Translations under genes and position numbers: made by a program | The notes under the pieces: model-generated | Database searches by the model: none | The model's input: only the letters and a program-made list of their open reading frames with translations | What the model was told of the DNA's origin: nothing | Assembly (NCBI GenBank): GCA_963723595.1 | Contig: CAVRRQ010000010.1 | Location: forward strand, 1,178,001-1,242,000 | Direction: 5' to 3' | From: RYN-230 sp963723595 | GTDB lineage: Bacteria > Actinomycetota > Actinomycetes > Streptosporangiales > Streptosporangiaceae | Length of the DNA stretch: 64,000 bases | Shown: one piece after another, positions 17,272 through 31,044 of the stretch | Numbering within the stretch: the first letter of the stretch is position 1 | Layout: every line of letters begins with the position of its first letter

Positions 17272-19149
17272 ATGAGCACATTCCCGCCTATTGCCGATTA
17301 CGGGTTCCTGTCGAATTGCGAGCAGAGCTGCCTGGTTGCCCCGGACGGGGCGGTCGAGTGGCTGTGCCTGCCCCGGCCTGACTCCCCGAGTGTCTTCGGG
17401 GCACTGCTGGACCGCTCGGCCGGGATGTTCCGGTTCGGTCCCGGCAATACGCACGTCCCGCAGCACCGCAGATACGTGCCGGGCACCATGGTGCTGGAAA
17501 CGACCTGGCAGACCCCGACCGGATGGATGGTCATCCAGGACTTCCTGGCCATAGGCCCGGTCCAGCACGAGGGACGGCGGCCGGACTACCACCGGGCGCC
17601 GGCTGACTTCGGCGCCGTCGGCGCGCTGGTCCGGATCGCCACCTGCATCAGCGGCCGGGTCGAGGTCACGGTGAACTGCGGTCCGCTGTTCGATTACGGC
17701 CAGACCGGTGGTACGTGGAGCTACCAGGGCGACAGCTATGACGCGATGACCATCACCGCCTCGGAAGGGGACATGCGGCTTGAGCTGAACGGCACCGTCC
17801 CGCTCGGCGTCCTCGGCGCCCGCTGTTACGGCCGCACCACCCTCACCCCAGGAGAGTCGGCCTACGTCGCGCTGTCCTGGGGCGGCGGCCAGGTCCCGGC
17901 TGACCTGGACGCCGCACGCGCCACGCTGGACTGCACGGTCAACTTCTGGCGTGACTGGCTCAGCTCAGCCAAGATCCCCGACCACCCGTGGAAGACCTAC
18001 CTCGACCGCAGCGCGCTGACCCTGAAGGCGCTCAGCTACGCCCCCACCGGCGCCATCATGGCCGCGGCGACGACCTCGCTGCCGGAAACCTGGGGCGGGG
18101 CCCGCAACTGGGACTACCGCTTCACCTGGATCCGCGACTCGGCGTTCATGCTCCGCTCGCTCTACCGCCTCGGCTTCGACTGGGAAGCGATCGAGTACTG
18201 GGGTTTCGTCATCGATGCGGTCAGCGGGGGCGACCTGCACAGCAAGTTCGCGCTTCAGATCATGTACGGCATCGACGGGCGACGCGACCTGACCGAGAAG
18301 ACTCTCGACCATCTGTCCGGGTACCGCGGCGCGCGCCCGGTCCGCGTCGGAAACGGTGCCTGGAACCAGCAGCAGCACGACGTCTGGGGAATGATCATCG
18401 ACGCGGTGGATGTCCAGTTCCACCGGGGAGCCGCCACGATCGTGCCACCAGTGTGGGAAGGCCTGGCCGGGTTCGTGGACGACGCCCTGGCGCACTGGCA
18501 AGAGCCAGACCAGGGCATCTGGGAAGTCCGGGGCGACCCCAAGCACTTCACGGCGTCGAAGGTGATGTGCTGGGTGGCGGCCTCGCGCGGCGCCGATCTC
18601 GCCGAGCAACGCGGCGATGACGAACGCGCCAAGCGCTGGCGGGCCGGCGCCGACGAGATCAAGGCCGATGTCCTGGCCAAGGACGTGTCCAAGCGGGGCG
18701 TGTTCCGCCAGCACGACGAGACCGATGGCCTCGACGCCTCGCTCCTGCTCCTGCCCATCATGGGATTCCTGCCCCCTGACGACAAGCGCATCAAGGCCAC
18801 CGTGCTGGCCATCGCCGACGAGCTGACCGAGGACGGCCTGGTCCTGCGCTACAAGGTCGAGGGAACCGACACCGGGTTCGAGGGCAAGGAAGGAACCTTC
18901 ACCATCTGCTCCTTCTGGCTGGTGAGCACGCTGGCCATGATCGGCGAAACTGAGCGCGCCCACGCCCTGTGCCAGAAGTTGCTGTCGTTCGCCGGGCCCC
19001 TGCAGCTTTACGCCGAGGAGATCGACACCAGCACCGGCGAGCACATGGGCAATTTCCCGCAGGCGTTCACCCATCTGGCCCTGATCGAAGCCGTATCGCT
19101 GCTCATCGATTCCGAGCAGAAAGCCAACACTGCCGGCTCCTTCGGGTAG
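17272..19149 (+). CDS. Glycoside hydrolase family 15 protein (glucoamylase/trehalase type)
   Basis: Inverting alpha-glucosidase fold of family GH15; actinobacterial members include glucoamylases and acid trehalases. The 625-aa protein has an N-terminal beta domain beginning IADYGFLSNCEQSCLVAPDG and a catalytic (alpha/alpha)6 barrel with GARNWDYRFTWIRDS (~278-292). The general acid lies in GIWEVRGDPKHFTASK and the second acidic region in EGTFTICSFW. GAAAGG-like ribosome binding (GAAAGGTG) lies just before ATG 17272. No signal peptide, so it acts on internal reserves such as glycogen or trehalose. Convergent with glgX, which suggests a reserve-mobilising cluster. Trehalase versus glucoamylase cannot be decided here. 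Confidence 0.88.
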   Translation: MSTFPPIADYGFLSNCEQSCLVAPDGAVEWLCLPRPDSPSVFGALLDRSAGMFRFGPGNTHVPQHRRYVPGTMVLETTWQTPTGWMVIQDFLAIGPVQHEGRRPDYHRAPADFGAVGALVRIATCISGRVEVTVNCGPLFDYGQTGGTWSYQGDSYDAMTITASEGDMRLELNGTVPLGVLGARCYGRTTLTPGESAYVALSWGGGQVPADLDAARATLDCTVNFWRDWLSSAKIPDHPWKTYLDRSALTLKALSYAPTGAIMAAATTSLPETWGGARNWDYRFTWIRDSAFMLRSLYRLGFDWEAIEYWGFVIDAVSGGDLHSKFALQIMYGIDGRRDLTEKTLDHLSGYRGARPVRVGNGAWNQQQHDVWGMIIDAVDVQFHRGAATIVPPVWEGLAGFVDDALAHWQEPDQGIWEVRGDPKHFTASKVMCWVAASRGADLAEQRGDDERAKRWRAGADEIKADVLAKDVSKRGVFRQHDETDGLDASLLLLPIMGFLPPDDKRIKATVLAIADELTEDGLVLRYKVEGTDTGFEGKEGTFTICSFWLVSTLAMIGETERAHALCQKLLSFAGPLQLYAEEIDTSTGEHMGNFPQAFTHLALIEAVSLLIDSEQKANTAGSFG

Positions 19150-19226
19150 ACGGCGGAAACCCGTAAGTCCTGCTCTGGCCGATGGGGCGCCTTTGGCGAG
19201 GGCGCCCCGCCGGCCGGGGTGGGCCT

Positions 19227-19313
19227 TCGGGGAAAGGCGCAGCCGACGGGGCGCTCTCGGGCGCCCCGCGGCCGCGGGCCTCGGGGAAGGCGCAGCCGGC
19301 GGGGCGCACTCGG
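19227..19313. repeat. Intergenic direct repeat between convergent GH15 and glgX genes
   Basis: Two near-identical ~34-bp copies, at 19227-19260 and 19281-19313, both beginning TCGGGGAA and containing GGCGCAGCC and GGGGCG. They sit 54 bp apart in the 253-bp gap between two stop codons. A third, weaker GGGCGCC-rich block lies just upstream near 19186-19210. The blocks can also fold back on each other, so they may act as a bidirectional terminator. Confidence 0.6.
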
Positions 19314-19402
19314 CCCCTCCCGGGCGTGCCTTACCGGCACCAGCGCGGGAGGAACCATCTGAAGTATCACCAATAAGCCTGACCATCTGCTGAACTCTAC
19401 CT

Positions 19403-24288
<4,886 letters not shown>

Positions 24289-24582
24289 GGCCGTCCCCTG
24301 TCGCCTCGATGCACCGCAGCACTTGTTATCCGGCCCCGGCCCTGACCCGAAGCGGGATTGCGAATACCGCAATCCGCGCCAGTCCCAGTGCCTTTCTAAC
24401 CGCCCGAAAGGACAAGCTCATCACCTAGCACGGGTGATGACACCCCCCTCCCCCGCCGGGACGGTGGGACCACGGAAAATTTGCCCGAACGTGCATTTGC
24501 TGTGACCAACGGGGCAGCGCCGGCCACGGCATAGTAAACGGCCGGCGAACAAAAGATGGACCGGGCACTATAGGAGGCTGGG

Positions 24583-26370
24583 GTGACCACTAACCAGATC
24601 CTGATCGGCGTCGGCCTCATCCTCGTGCTCGCGGTCGGCGCCCAGATACTGGCCAGCAGGCTGCGCATCCCGGCGATCATCGTGCTGCTGCCAGCCGGCT
24701 TCATCGCCGGTGCCCTGACGACCGACGTCAACCCGGCCAAGCTGCTCGGGCCCGCGTTCGAGCCGCTCGTGTCGTTGTCCGTGGCGGTCATCCTTTATGA
24801 CGCGGGCCTGGGCCTCGACATGCGGAAGCTCAAAGGCCACGTCCGCAAGATAGTGATCCGCCTGATCATCCTGGGCGTGCTGATCACCTGGCTGCTCGCC
24901 GCAGCCGTCGCCGCGCCCCTGCTCGGCATGTCGCGCGGGGCAGCGGTGATGCTCGGCATCATCCTGGTCGTGTCCGGGCCGACGGTCGTGGGCCCGCTGC
25001 TCCGTTTCGTCCGGCCGACGGACCGCCTGCAGCAGGTCCTGATCTGGGAAGGGTCACTGATCGACCCGGTCGGCGGAATACTCGGCGCGCTGGTCTTCCA
25101 CGCCGTCATCTCGAGCACCCATAAGGGACTGGGCAGCCAGCTCGGGCAGTTCGCGGTCAGCGTCGCGGCCGGCCTGGCCGGGGGCATCATCGGCACCGCG
25201 GTGCTCTGGCTGCTGCTGCGCAAGCTGCGGCTCGGTGAGCTGCTCGGCACCACCGCGCAGCTCGCCGCGGTCATCGGGGTGGCCGCCGGGTGCGACGCTG
25301 TCCGGGCGGACACCGGGCTCATCGCGGCGATTTTCATGGGCCTGGCCCTGGCCAATCAGCGGGGCTTCGACCTCCCGGCCCGCCAGCCATTCTTCGAGAC
25401 GCTGGTGCAGCTGATCATCGGCGTCTTGTTCGTTTCCATCTCGGCCACCGTGACCCCGCAGTCGCTCCGGCACCTGGTCCTGCCCACGCTCGGCCTGGTT
25501 GCTGTGCTGGTCGTCGTGGCCCGCCCCCTGGCCGCGTTCGCGTCCACGCTCCGGACAGACCTGGGGAAAGGTGAGCGCGCCTTTACCGGCTGGATGGCCC
25601 CGCGCGGGATCGTCGCCGCCGCCACCGCCTCCACATTCACGGCGGGCCTGGTGGCCAAGGGCATCGGCGGCGCGGCCAAGATCCTGCCGGTCACGTTCCT
25701 CGTGATCGTGGCCACGGTCGTCCTGTACGGCCTGACCGCAGCGCCGGTGGCCCGGCGACTGCACGTCACGCGCCCGGCCCGGACCCGCCCGCTGCTGGTC
25801 GGCGGCGAGCGCTGGGTCATCGACCTCGGCCGGGCGCTGCGGTCGGCCGGCCTGGACGTGCTGATGTGGGCGGGCCTGGATCAGCAGCGGGAGCAGGTGC
25901 GGCAGGCCGGGCTCGAGCTGGCCCCGGGTGAGCTGCTCGCGGCCGCCACCGGCCGGGGCGCGCGGCTCGAGGAGATCACGGCCGTGCTCCTGCTCACGGA
26001 CGAGGACGACTTCAACGCGCTGGCCTCGGTGCTGCTGACCGGCAACGTCGAGGGCCGCGTGTACCGGCTCGCCCCGCCGCTGCGCAGCCACGGGGTCGTC
26101 GCTCCCTACACCTCCGGGGAGATCCTGTTCAGTGACGGCATGACCAGAGGGGCGTTCAGCGGCCGGTACGACGACGGTGCCCGGATCGTCGCGCAGCCCG
26201 CCAACGGCCCGCTCCCCGCCGGGCACGACCTCCTGTTCCTGGTCCGCGCGGATGGTCAGCTCGCGGCCGTCACGCACACCGGCACCCCGGCGCCGGAGGC
26301 GGGCGACACGATCGTGTCCCTGGGGCCAGCGCTCGTAGCCCAGGCCGCGGACGGGCTGGAACGATCATGA
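24583..26370 (+). CDS. Cation:proton antiporter (CPA1 type) with C-terminal TrkA-like domain
   Basis: A monovalent-cation/proton antiporter of 595 aa. Residues 1-~395 form about 11-12 membrane helices, with conserved family stretches SVAVILYDAGLGLD, VVSGPTVVGPLLRF and GWMAPRGIVAAATAS. The remaining ~190 residues are soluble and resemble TrkA-N/TrkA-C-type nucleotide-sensing domains (a Rossmann-like ERWVIDLGRALRSAG start and GHDLLFLVRADGQLAAV end). GTG 24583 follows AGGAGG at 24571-24576. The stop overlaps the DUF389 start by ATGA. The soluble domain suggests gating by nucleotide or redox state. Which cation it carries is unknown. Confidence 0.85.
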   Translation: MTTNQILIGVGLILVLAVGAQILASRLRIPAIIVLLPAGFIAGALTTDVNPAKLLGPAFEPLVSLSVAVILYDAGLGLDMRKLKGHVRKIVIRLIILGVLITWLLAAAVAAPLLGMSRGAAVMLGIILVVSGPTVVGPLLRFVRPTDRLQQVLIWEGSLIDPVGGILGALVFHAVISSTHKGLGSQLGQFAVSVAAGLAGGIIGTAVLWLLLRKLRLGELLGTTAQLAAVIGVAAGCDAVRADTGLIAAIFMGLALANQRGFDLPARQPFFETLVQLIIGVLFVSISATVTPQSLRHLVLPTLGLVAVLVVVARPLAAFASTLRTDLGKGERAFTGWMAPRGIVAAATASTFTAGLVAKGIGGAAKILPVTFLVIVATVVLYGLTAAPVARRLHVTRPARTRPLLVGGERWVIDLGRALRSAGLDVLMWAGLDQQREQVRQAGLELAPGELLAAATGRGARLEEITAVLLLTDEDDFNALASVLLTGNVEGRVYRLAPPLRSHGVVAPYTSGEILFSDGMTRGAFSGRYDDGARIVAQPANGPLPAGHDLLFLVRADGQLAAVTHTGTPAPEAGDTIVSLGPALVAQAADGLERS

Positions 26371-27326
26371 CTTTTCACGTGCGGCTGGTCAGCGCGCCCG
26401 AGCGGACCGACGTCCTGCTCGAGGCACTCGCCTGCGACCCCGGCGTCTCGAGCCTGGTGGTTCTCCCCGGCGCCGCCCGGCGGCCAGGCGGCGACGCCGT
26501 GCAGTTCGACGTGCGGCCCGGGTCCGCTAACTCCGTATTCCGGCAGCTGAGGACCTTCCAGGACGGCCACAGCAACGCGGTGGCCATCGAGTACGTGGAC
26601 GCGACCCTCGGGGAACAGCCGGCGCCTGCCTCAAAGCATTTCCTGCTCCAGCCAGACCTTGCGCCCGTGTGGGAACTCGTCGAGGCCAGGATCCGCTCGG
26701 ACGCGGTCTACGCACCCAGTTTCTACGTCCTCCTGGCTATCGCGGGGCTGATCGGCGCGGTCGGCATCCTCACCAACTCGCAGATCCTGATCGTCGGGGC
26801 CATGGTGGTGGGGCCGGAATACAACGCGATCATGGGTGTGGCACTCGGCATAGACAGGCGGGCCCGGCGGCCAGTACTGCGCGGCCTCCTCGCCCTGCTC
26901 GCCGGATTCTCCGCCGCCGTGGTCGTCACCCTGCTGTTTGGCCTGGCGATCCGCTGGTCCGGGCACACGCCGAGGCTGTACTCGCTCGGAATCCGGCCGG
27001 TCTCCGATCTGATCAACAACCCGAATTTCTTCTCGGTGGTGGTCGCCGTGCTGGCCGGGATCGTCGGGGTCGTGTCGCTGACCGAAGCCCGGGCCAGCGC
27101 CCTCATCGGCGTTTTCATCTCGGTGACGACCATTCCCGCCGCCGCCGACCTGGGCTTGTCCCTGGCGTATTCCAGCTGGGGTGAGGCGCGGGGGTCGGCA
27201 TTCCAGCTGCTTCTCAACGTCGTACTGCTGATCGCGGTGGGCGCCGCGGCCCTGCGCGTCCAGCGGATCATCTGGCGTGCGCGCGAACGGCCGGACCTGT
27301 CGCCGGATCGTCCAGGGCCCGGCTAA
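26367..27326 (+). CDS. DUF389 domain membrane protein
   Basis: A 319-aa protein of the DUF389 family, whose biochemical role is not established. Residues 1-~95 form a soluble alpha/beta domain (HVRLVSAPERTDVLLEAL start). The membrane core has about six helices and the family signature ILIVGAMVVGPEYNAIMGVALGI-type segment (seen as VGAMVVGPEYNAIMG), then EARASALIGVFISVTTIPAA. It overlaps the antiporter gene by four bases and therefore probably works with it or is made in fixed ratio to it. A role in ion or small-molecule handling is inference from context only. Confidence 0.83.
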   Translation: MTFHVRLVSAPERTDVLLEALACDPGVSSLVVLPGAARRPGGDAVQFDVRPGSANSVFRQLRTFQDGHSNAVAIEYVDATLGEQPAPASKHFLLQPDLAPVWELVEARIRSDAVYAPSFYVLLAIAGLIGAVGILTNSQILIVGAMVVGPEYNAIMGVALGIDRRARRPVLRGLLALLAGFSAAVVVTLLFGLAIRWSGHTPRLYSLGIRPVSDLINNPNFFSVVVAVLAGIVGVVSLTEARASALIGVFISVTTIPAAADLGLSLAYSSWGEARGSAFQLLLNVVLLIAVGAAALRVQRIIWRARERPDLSPDRPGPG

Positions 27327-27378
27327 CCGGCACCTGCCGTGCAATCCGTTCCTTCCGTCCTTTCCGCTGGCCCCGCAG

Positions 27379-29811
27379 TCAGGCGGGGCCGCGGCCAGGC
27401 CCGTAGACGTCCCAGAGCTGGCCGGCGAAGAACCGGCCGAACCGCTCCAGCCCGGCGGCGCAGTGCGGCCCCTCCACGCGGATGGTCGCGAGCTGGCGCG
27501 CGAAGTCGGTGATGTGCAGGTGCAGCGTGCCGGCCGCGAGGATCCGGGCCTGGTCGTCCTCTTCTGGGACCACATGGCCGGCCAGGAGCCGGAAGTACAG
27601 GGTTGACGTGTCCGGCCAGATACGGGTCAGCGCGCCGTGCCAGACGTTTTTCCAGCCGATAAGGGTGCGGGGCTGGCCCAACGCGCTCTCGAACTGGAGC
27701 CGGTACCACATAAGGCGGCGGTCCGGCACCCCAGCCGGGGCGAACAAGTTGAACCAGCCCCGCTGGATTTGACGCCGGCCCCCGATACTCGCGGCGTCAA
27801 TCCACCCTTCAGCCCGGGCGGAGTGCTCGGGCTCATCCAGGAAAAGCTCTAGGTCGCTGGCCGTGATGGTGAGCCGGAAAGCCATCGGCTCCTGCGCCAG
27901 CCGGGCGGCCGCGCCGGGCCCGCTGTTACCCGCCCCCGGGTAGCAGATCCCGCTCATTTCCTCACTGAACGACAGCGAGGTACGGTCCAGCCGGCACCCG
28001 TTGGTAGCGGGCCCGGGATCAGCCGCCGCCGATCCGGCGCGCACCAGGTCTGCCCCGCCCACGGCCGTGGCCGGGGGCTTGTCCAGCAGCCGGGTGCACA
28101 TGCGGTCGGCCAGCGCGGCGATCGTCAGCGACGGGTTGGGGCCCACCGGCCCCGGCATGGCCGCGCCGTCGGCGATGTACAACCCCGGGTACCCGAACAC
28201 CTCGCCGTACGGGTCGCACACCCCCACGCTGGAGTCGCGCCCCATGGGCGCGCCGCCCACCGGGTGCGCCGTGATGACCCGCTTGCGCAGCCACATGGGG
28301 TTGTTCACGCATCGCGCGCCGAGCACGGCGCCGATACGCCGCATGGTCGCCAGCACCCGCTCGAAATACGCCTCGCTGCTGGCCGTCGTCCAGTCCAGGT
28401 CCAGCCGGTCGCCGCGCAGCCGCAGCACGCCGTCGGGGACGTCGCGGCCCATGCCGAGGAGCGGCAGCGAGCTCACCGAGAGCGAGTCGGTGCCGATCAG
28501 GCCGGAGATCTCCCGCGACATGCTGGGGCCGGGCGTGTGCCCTGCCAGGGCGTGGAAGCGCTGGAACACGACCTGGGCCAGCCGCCGCGTGTCCCCCGGC
28601 AGGTCCGCCGCCTCGACTAGCCAATCGACGAAGGCCGGGTATCCGCCGTCCTCGAGGTAGGCGCCGCGGCCGGTCCCGGCGGGCTCGTCATGCCGGTCGC
28701 CCAGCCGGATGGCGCTGGTGATCACCGGCCCGTGGCTGGCGTCGAGGGGCCGGGTCCGGGTGCGGTCCCTGGCGTGCAGGAGGAAGCTCAGCACGTCCCC
28801 GTTGCCGCTGAACCGGGTGCCCAGGGCGGGGCTCAGGCCGGGAAAGCTCGCCCGGTTGCGCAAGAGCAGGTACGACGTGCCGTAGGTGCCCGCGGCCAGT
28901 ACCAGCCGCTGGCACACGATGGTCCCGGAGGGCCGCGCCGCTGCGCCGGGCGGGCTGGTCTCGTCCGCAGGGACATGCCGGATGTAGTCCACTTCGTACC
29001 CGCTGGCCGGCCGCGGGCGGATGGCCCGGACCTCGTGGCCGGTGCGCAGGTCAGCGCCATGGTGCCGGGCGGCGGACAGGTACGTGTAGTCGAGGCTGTT
29101 CTTGGCCCCGATGTTGCAGCCGATGTCGCACTCGCCGCACAGGCGGCAGGTGGTGCGCTGGCGCCCGTGCAGGTTGCCGTAGTCCGGGTCCACGATCGGC
29201 AGCCCGGGCCCGGGCGCGGCCCCGGGCGCGGGCGCGAAGCTGACCGCGAGCGGCGGCAGCTGCCAGGGCAGGCCGAGTTCCGCCGCGGCGTCCTGCATCG
29301 CGCGCGTCTTGGGCGTCGCGGCGTACGGGGCCACGTCCAGCGGGTACGGGGTGGCACCCAGCATGCGCTCGACGTCGTCATAATGCGGGTCGAGGTCAGC
29401 CCGGGTGACCGGCCAGGATTCGAACCCGCCGTCCGGCAGCGGATCGTCCTGGACGAACCAGTGCTCGTCCTTGCGCAGCAGCACGTTCGCGTAGATGAGC
29501 GAGCCGCCGCCGAGCCCGCTGGCCACGACCGAATCGCAGCCGCTGAAGTGCCAGACATCGAACAGCCCGTGCAGCCCCGCCGCCGGGTCCCAGAACGCGC
29601 GGCTCATCTGCGCGGGCGTCCGCGGGAAGCTGTCCGGCGGATACGCCTGACCCCGCTCGAGCAGGATCACCGACAGTCCCGCCTGGGCCAGCCGGTACGC
29701 GGCCACCGCGCCGCCGAAGCCCGACCCGATCACTACCGCGTCGGCCTGCTCGGCCGCCGGGGCCGCCCCCGTGCCGGCCCTCACCGTGCCGGCCCTCGCT
29801 TCGCCGGTCAT
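27379..29811 (-). CDS. GMC oxidoreductase (cholesterol-oxidase-like) with extra C-terminal domain
   Basis: Flavin-dependent alcohol/sterol-type oxidoreductase, 810 aa against ~550-580 for plain family members. An AVVIGSGFGGAVAAYRL dinucleotide fold starts at residue ~25. A Cys motif CRLCGECDIGCN (~221-232) and SGLGGGSLIYANV mark the cholesterol-oxidase-like subgroup, and the C-terminal GMC region has TAHPVGGAPMG and GPVGPNPSLTIAALADRM. After ~residue 600 a ~200-aa domain of unknown function follows, beginning LSFSEEMSGICYPG and containing RRQIQRGWFNLFAPAG. It lies one base after the alpha/beta hydrolase gene. Fused hydrolase-GMC proteins are known in actinobacteria, so the pair probably acts on one lipophilic substrate, perhaps an ester first cleaved then oxidised (inference). 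Confidence 0.85.
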   Translation of the reverse strand: MTGEARAGTVRAGTGAAPAAEQADAVVIGSGFGGAVAAYRLAQAGLSVILLERGQAYPPDSFPRTPAQMSRAFWDPAAGLHGLFDVWHFSGCDSVVASGLGGGSLIYANVLLRKDEHWFVQDDPLPDGGFESWPVTRADLDPHYDDVERMLGATPYPLDVAPYAATPKTRAMQDAAAELGLPWQLPPLAVSFAPAPGAAPGPGLPIVDPDYGNLHGRQRTTCRLCGECDIGCNIGAKNSLDYTYLSAARHHGADLRTGHEVRAIRPRPASGYEVDYIRHVPADETSPPGAAARPSGTIVCQRLVLAAGTYGTSYLLLRNRASFPGLSPALGTRFSGNGDVLSFLLHARDRTRTRPLDASHGPVITSAIRLGDRHDEPAGTGRGAYLEDGGYPAFVDWLVEAADLPGDTRRLAQVVFQRFHALAGHTPGPSMSREISGLIGTDSLSVSSLPLLGMGRDVPDGVLRLRGDRLDLDWTTASSEAYFERVLATMRRIGAVLGARCVNNPMWLRKRVITAHPVGGAPMGRDSSVGVCDPYGEVFGYPGLYIADGAAMPGPVGPNPSLTIAALADRMCTRLLDKPPATAVGGADLVRAGSAAADPGPATNGCRLDRTSLSFSEEMSGICYPGAGNSGPGAAARLAQEPMAFRLTITASDLELFLDEPEHSARAEGWIDAASIGGRRQIQRGWFNLFAPAGVPDRRLMWYRLQFESALGQPRTLIGWKNVWHGALTRIWPDTSTLYFRLLAGHVVPEEDDQARILAAGTLHLHITDFARQLATIRVEGPHCAAGLERFGRFFAGQLWDVYGPGRGPA

Positions 29812-29812
29812 G

Positions 29813-30907
29813 TCAGGCGGCCTGCCGCTTCAGGAACTGGGCTATCCGCGGGAACACGTCGACGTGGGCGTCCTTCCCCACGATCGGGTCCACGTGGCCG
29901 TAGCCAGGCAGGATCTCCAGTTCGGCGCGGCCGGGCGCGATGCCGGTCAGCAGCCGGTGGCAGACGATGTTCGAGTCGGTGAAGACGCGGTTACGGTCGC
30001 CGGCCAGCAGCAGGATCGGCGTGGTGACCTCGGCGGCCTTCTCCAGGTAGTCATCGGGCAGGTCGCGGTACCGGGGGTCGCCCGGACTGCATTTCACCGC
30101 GTGCCCGGCCCGGACCATCCTGCTGACGTGCCGGTAGTAGTACATCCCGCCGGCGCCGCACAGATCGCCCATCCGCTGATGGGTGACCGGCAGCAGGTTC
30201 GCGTGCTCGTACATGGCGGGGTGGCCGCTGCCCCACATGAAGCTGAGCATGTGGCACGCGCTCACGTCGCATTCGCGGTGCGCCAGCGAAACCAGGCGGG
30301 CCAGCGCCCATCCGCGGGTCAGCGCCGGGCTGCTGGCGAACGCCGGATCGAGAGACCCGATCCCGGTGAGGTATTCCAGCAGCGGCGGCCCGTAGCGGAG
30401 TTTCGTGCGTGACCAGGACGGCACCCGCGGGGTGAGCGCCACGCTGTTGCAGGTCACACTGGCCAGGCCGGGGAGCTGGCCGGCGAACAGGCTCATCATC
30501 ACCGACAGCGAGCCGAGGCAGTGGGCCACGACGTGGACCCGGCGGTCCCCGACGTGCCGGCGGAGCTCGCGCAGTGCGGCGGGATGATCCTGGGCCGCGA
30601 TGTCGTCCAGGGTGTAGCGGTGGGTTTCGCTGTCGTAGGGGAAGCGGTTGCTCATCCGGAAGTCGACCGCCCAGACGTCGGTGAATCCGGTATCCAGCAG
30701 GTAGCTGGCCAGATTGCGGTGCTCCGGCATGATGAACAGGTCGCTGGAGGAGGTCAGGCCGTGGACGAGCAGGACCACGTCGTCGCAGTCGCCCCGCCGG
30801 AATCGCGTCAGGTTCAGTCCGAGGTCGTCCCCGGTCGCGAACGGATGCACGGATACCTCGGCGTCCTTCACCCCGTCGAGCGTGTATCGCGGGATACGGG
30901 TGGTCAT
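29813..30907 (-). CDS. Alpha/beta hydrolase with Cys in the nucleophile position
   Basis: A 364-aa alpha/beta-fold hydrolase. The oxyanion HG motif is in VVLLVHGLTSSSD (~44-56). The nucleophile elbow reads VVAHCLGSLS, with Cys130 where Ser is usual (G/A-x-C-x-G as in PHA synthases and dienelactone hydrolases). An acidic residue in LLLAGDRNRVF and a His in LPGYGHVDPIVG complete the triad. ATG 30907 is preferred over 30997 because GGGGAGC lies just upstream and the conserved sequence begins there. Its stop is one base before the GMC gene start. It likely works on the same substrate as that oxidase; ester, lactone or acyl-thioester chemistry are all possible. Confidence 0.82.
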   Translation of the reverse strand: MTTRIPRYTLDGVKDAEVSVHPFATGDDLGLNLTRFRRGDCDDVVLLVHGLTSSSDLFIMPEHRNLASYLLDTGFTDVWAVDFRMSNRFPYDSETHRYTLDDIAAQDHPAALRELRRHVGDRRVHVVAHCLGSLSVMMSLFAGQLPGLASVTCNSVALTPRVPSWSRTKLRYGPPLLEYLTGIGSLDPAFASSPALTRGWALARLVSLAHRECDVSACHMLSFMWGSGHPAMYEHANLLPVTHQRMGDLCGAGGMYYYRHVSRMVRAGHAVKCSPGDPRYRDLPDDYLEKAAEVTTPILLLAGDRNRVFTDSNIVCHRLLTGIAPGRAELEILPGYGHVDPIVGKDAHVDVFPRIAQFLKRQAA

Positions 30908-31044
30908 CTGCGCTCCCCAGGGGATCCGCTGCTGCTCGCTGACTCCCACGGTGCCGCCTCGGGCGGCCCGCGCGCATCGGGGTAAACCCTGACTCATCTC
31001 CGCGTCGCAGGCAGCTCACGATCAGTGGCCGCCGGGCTGGGGGG

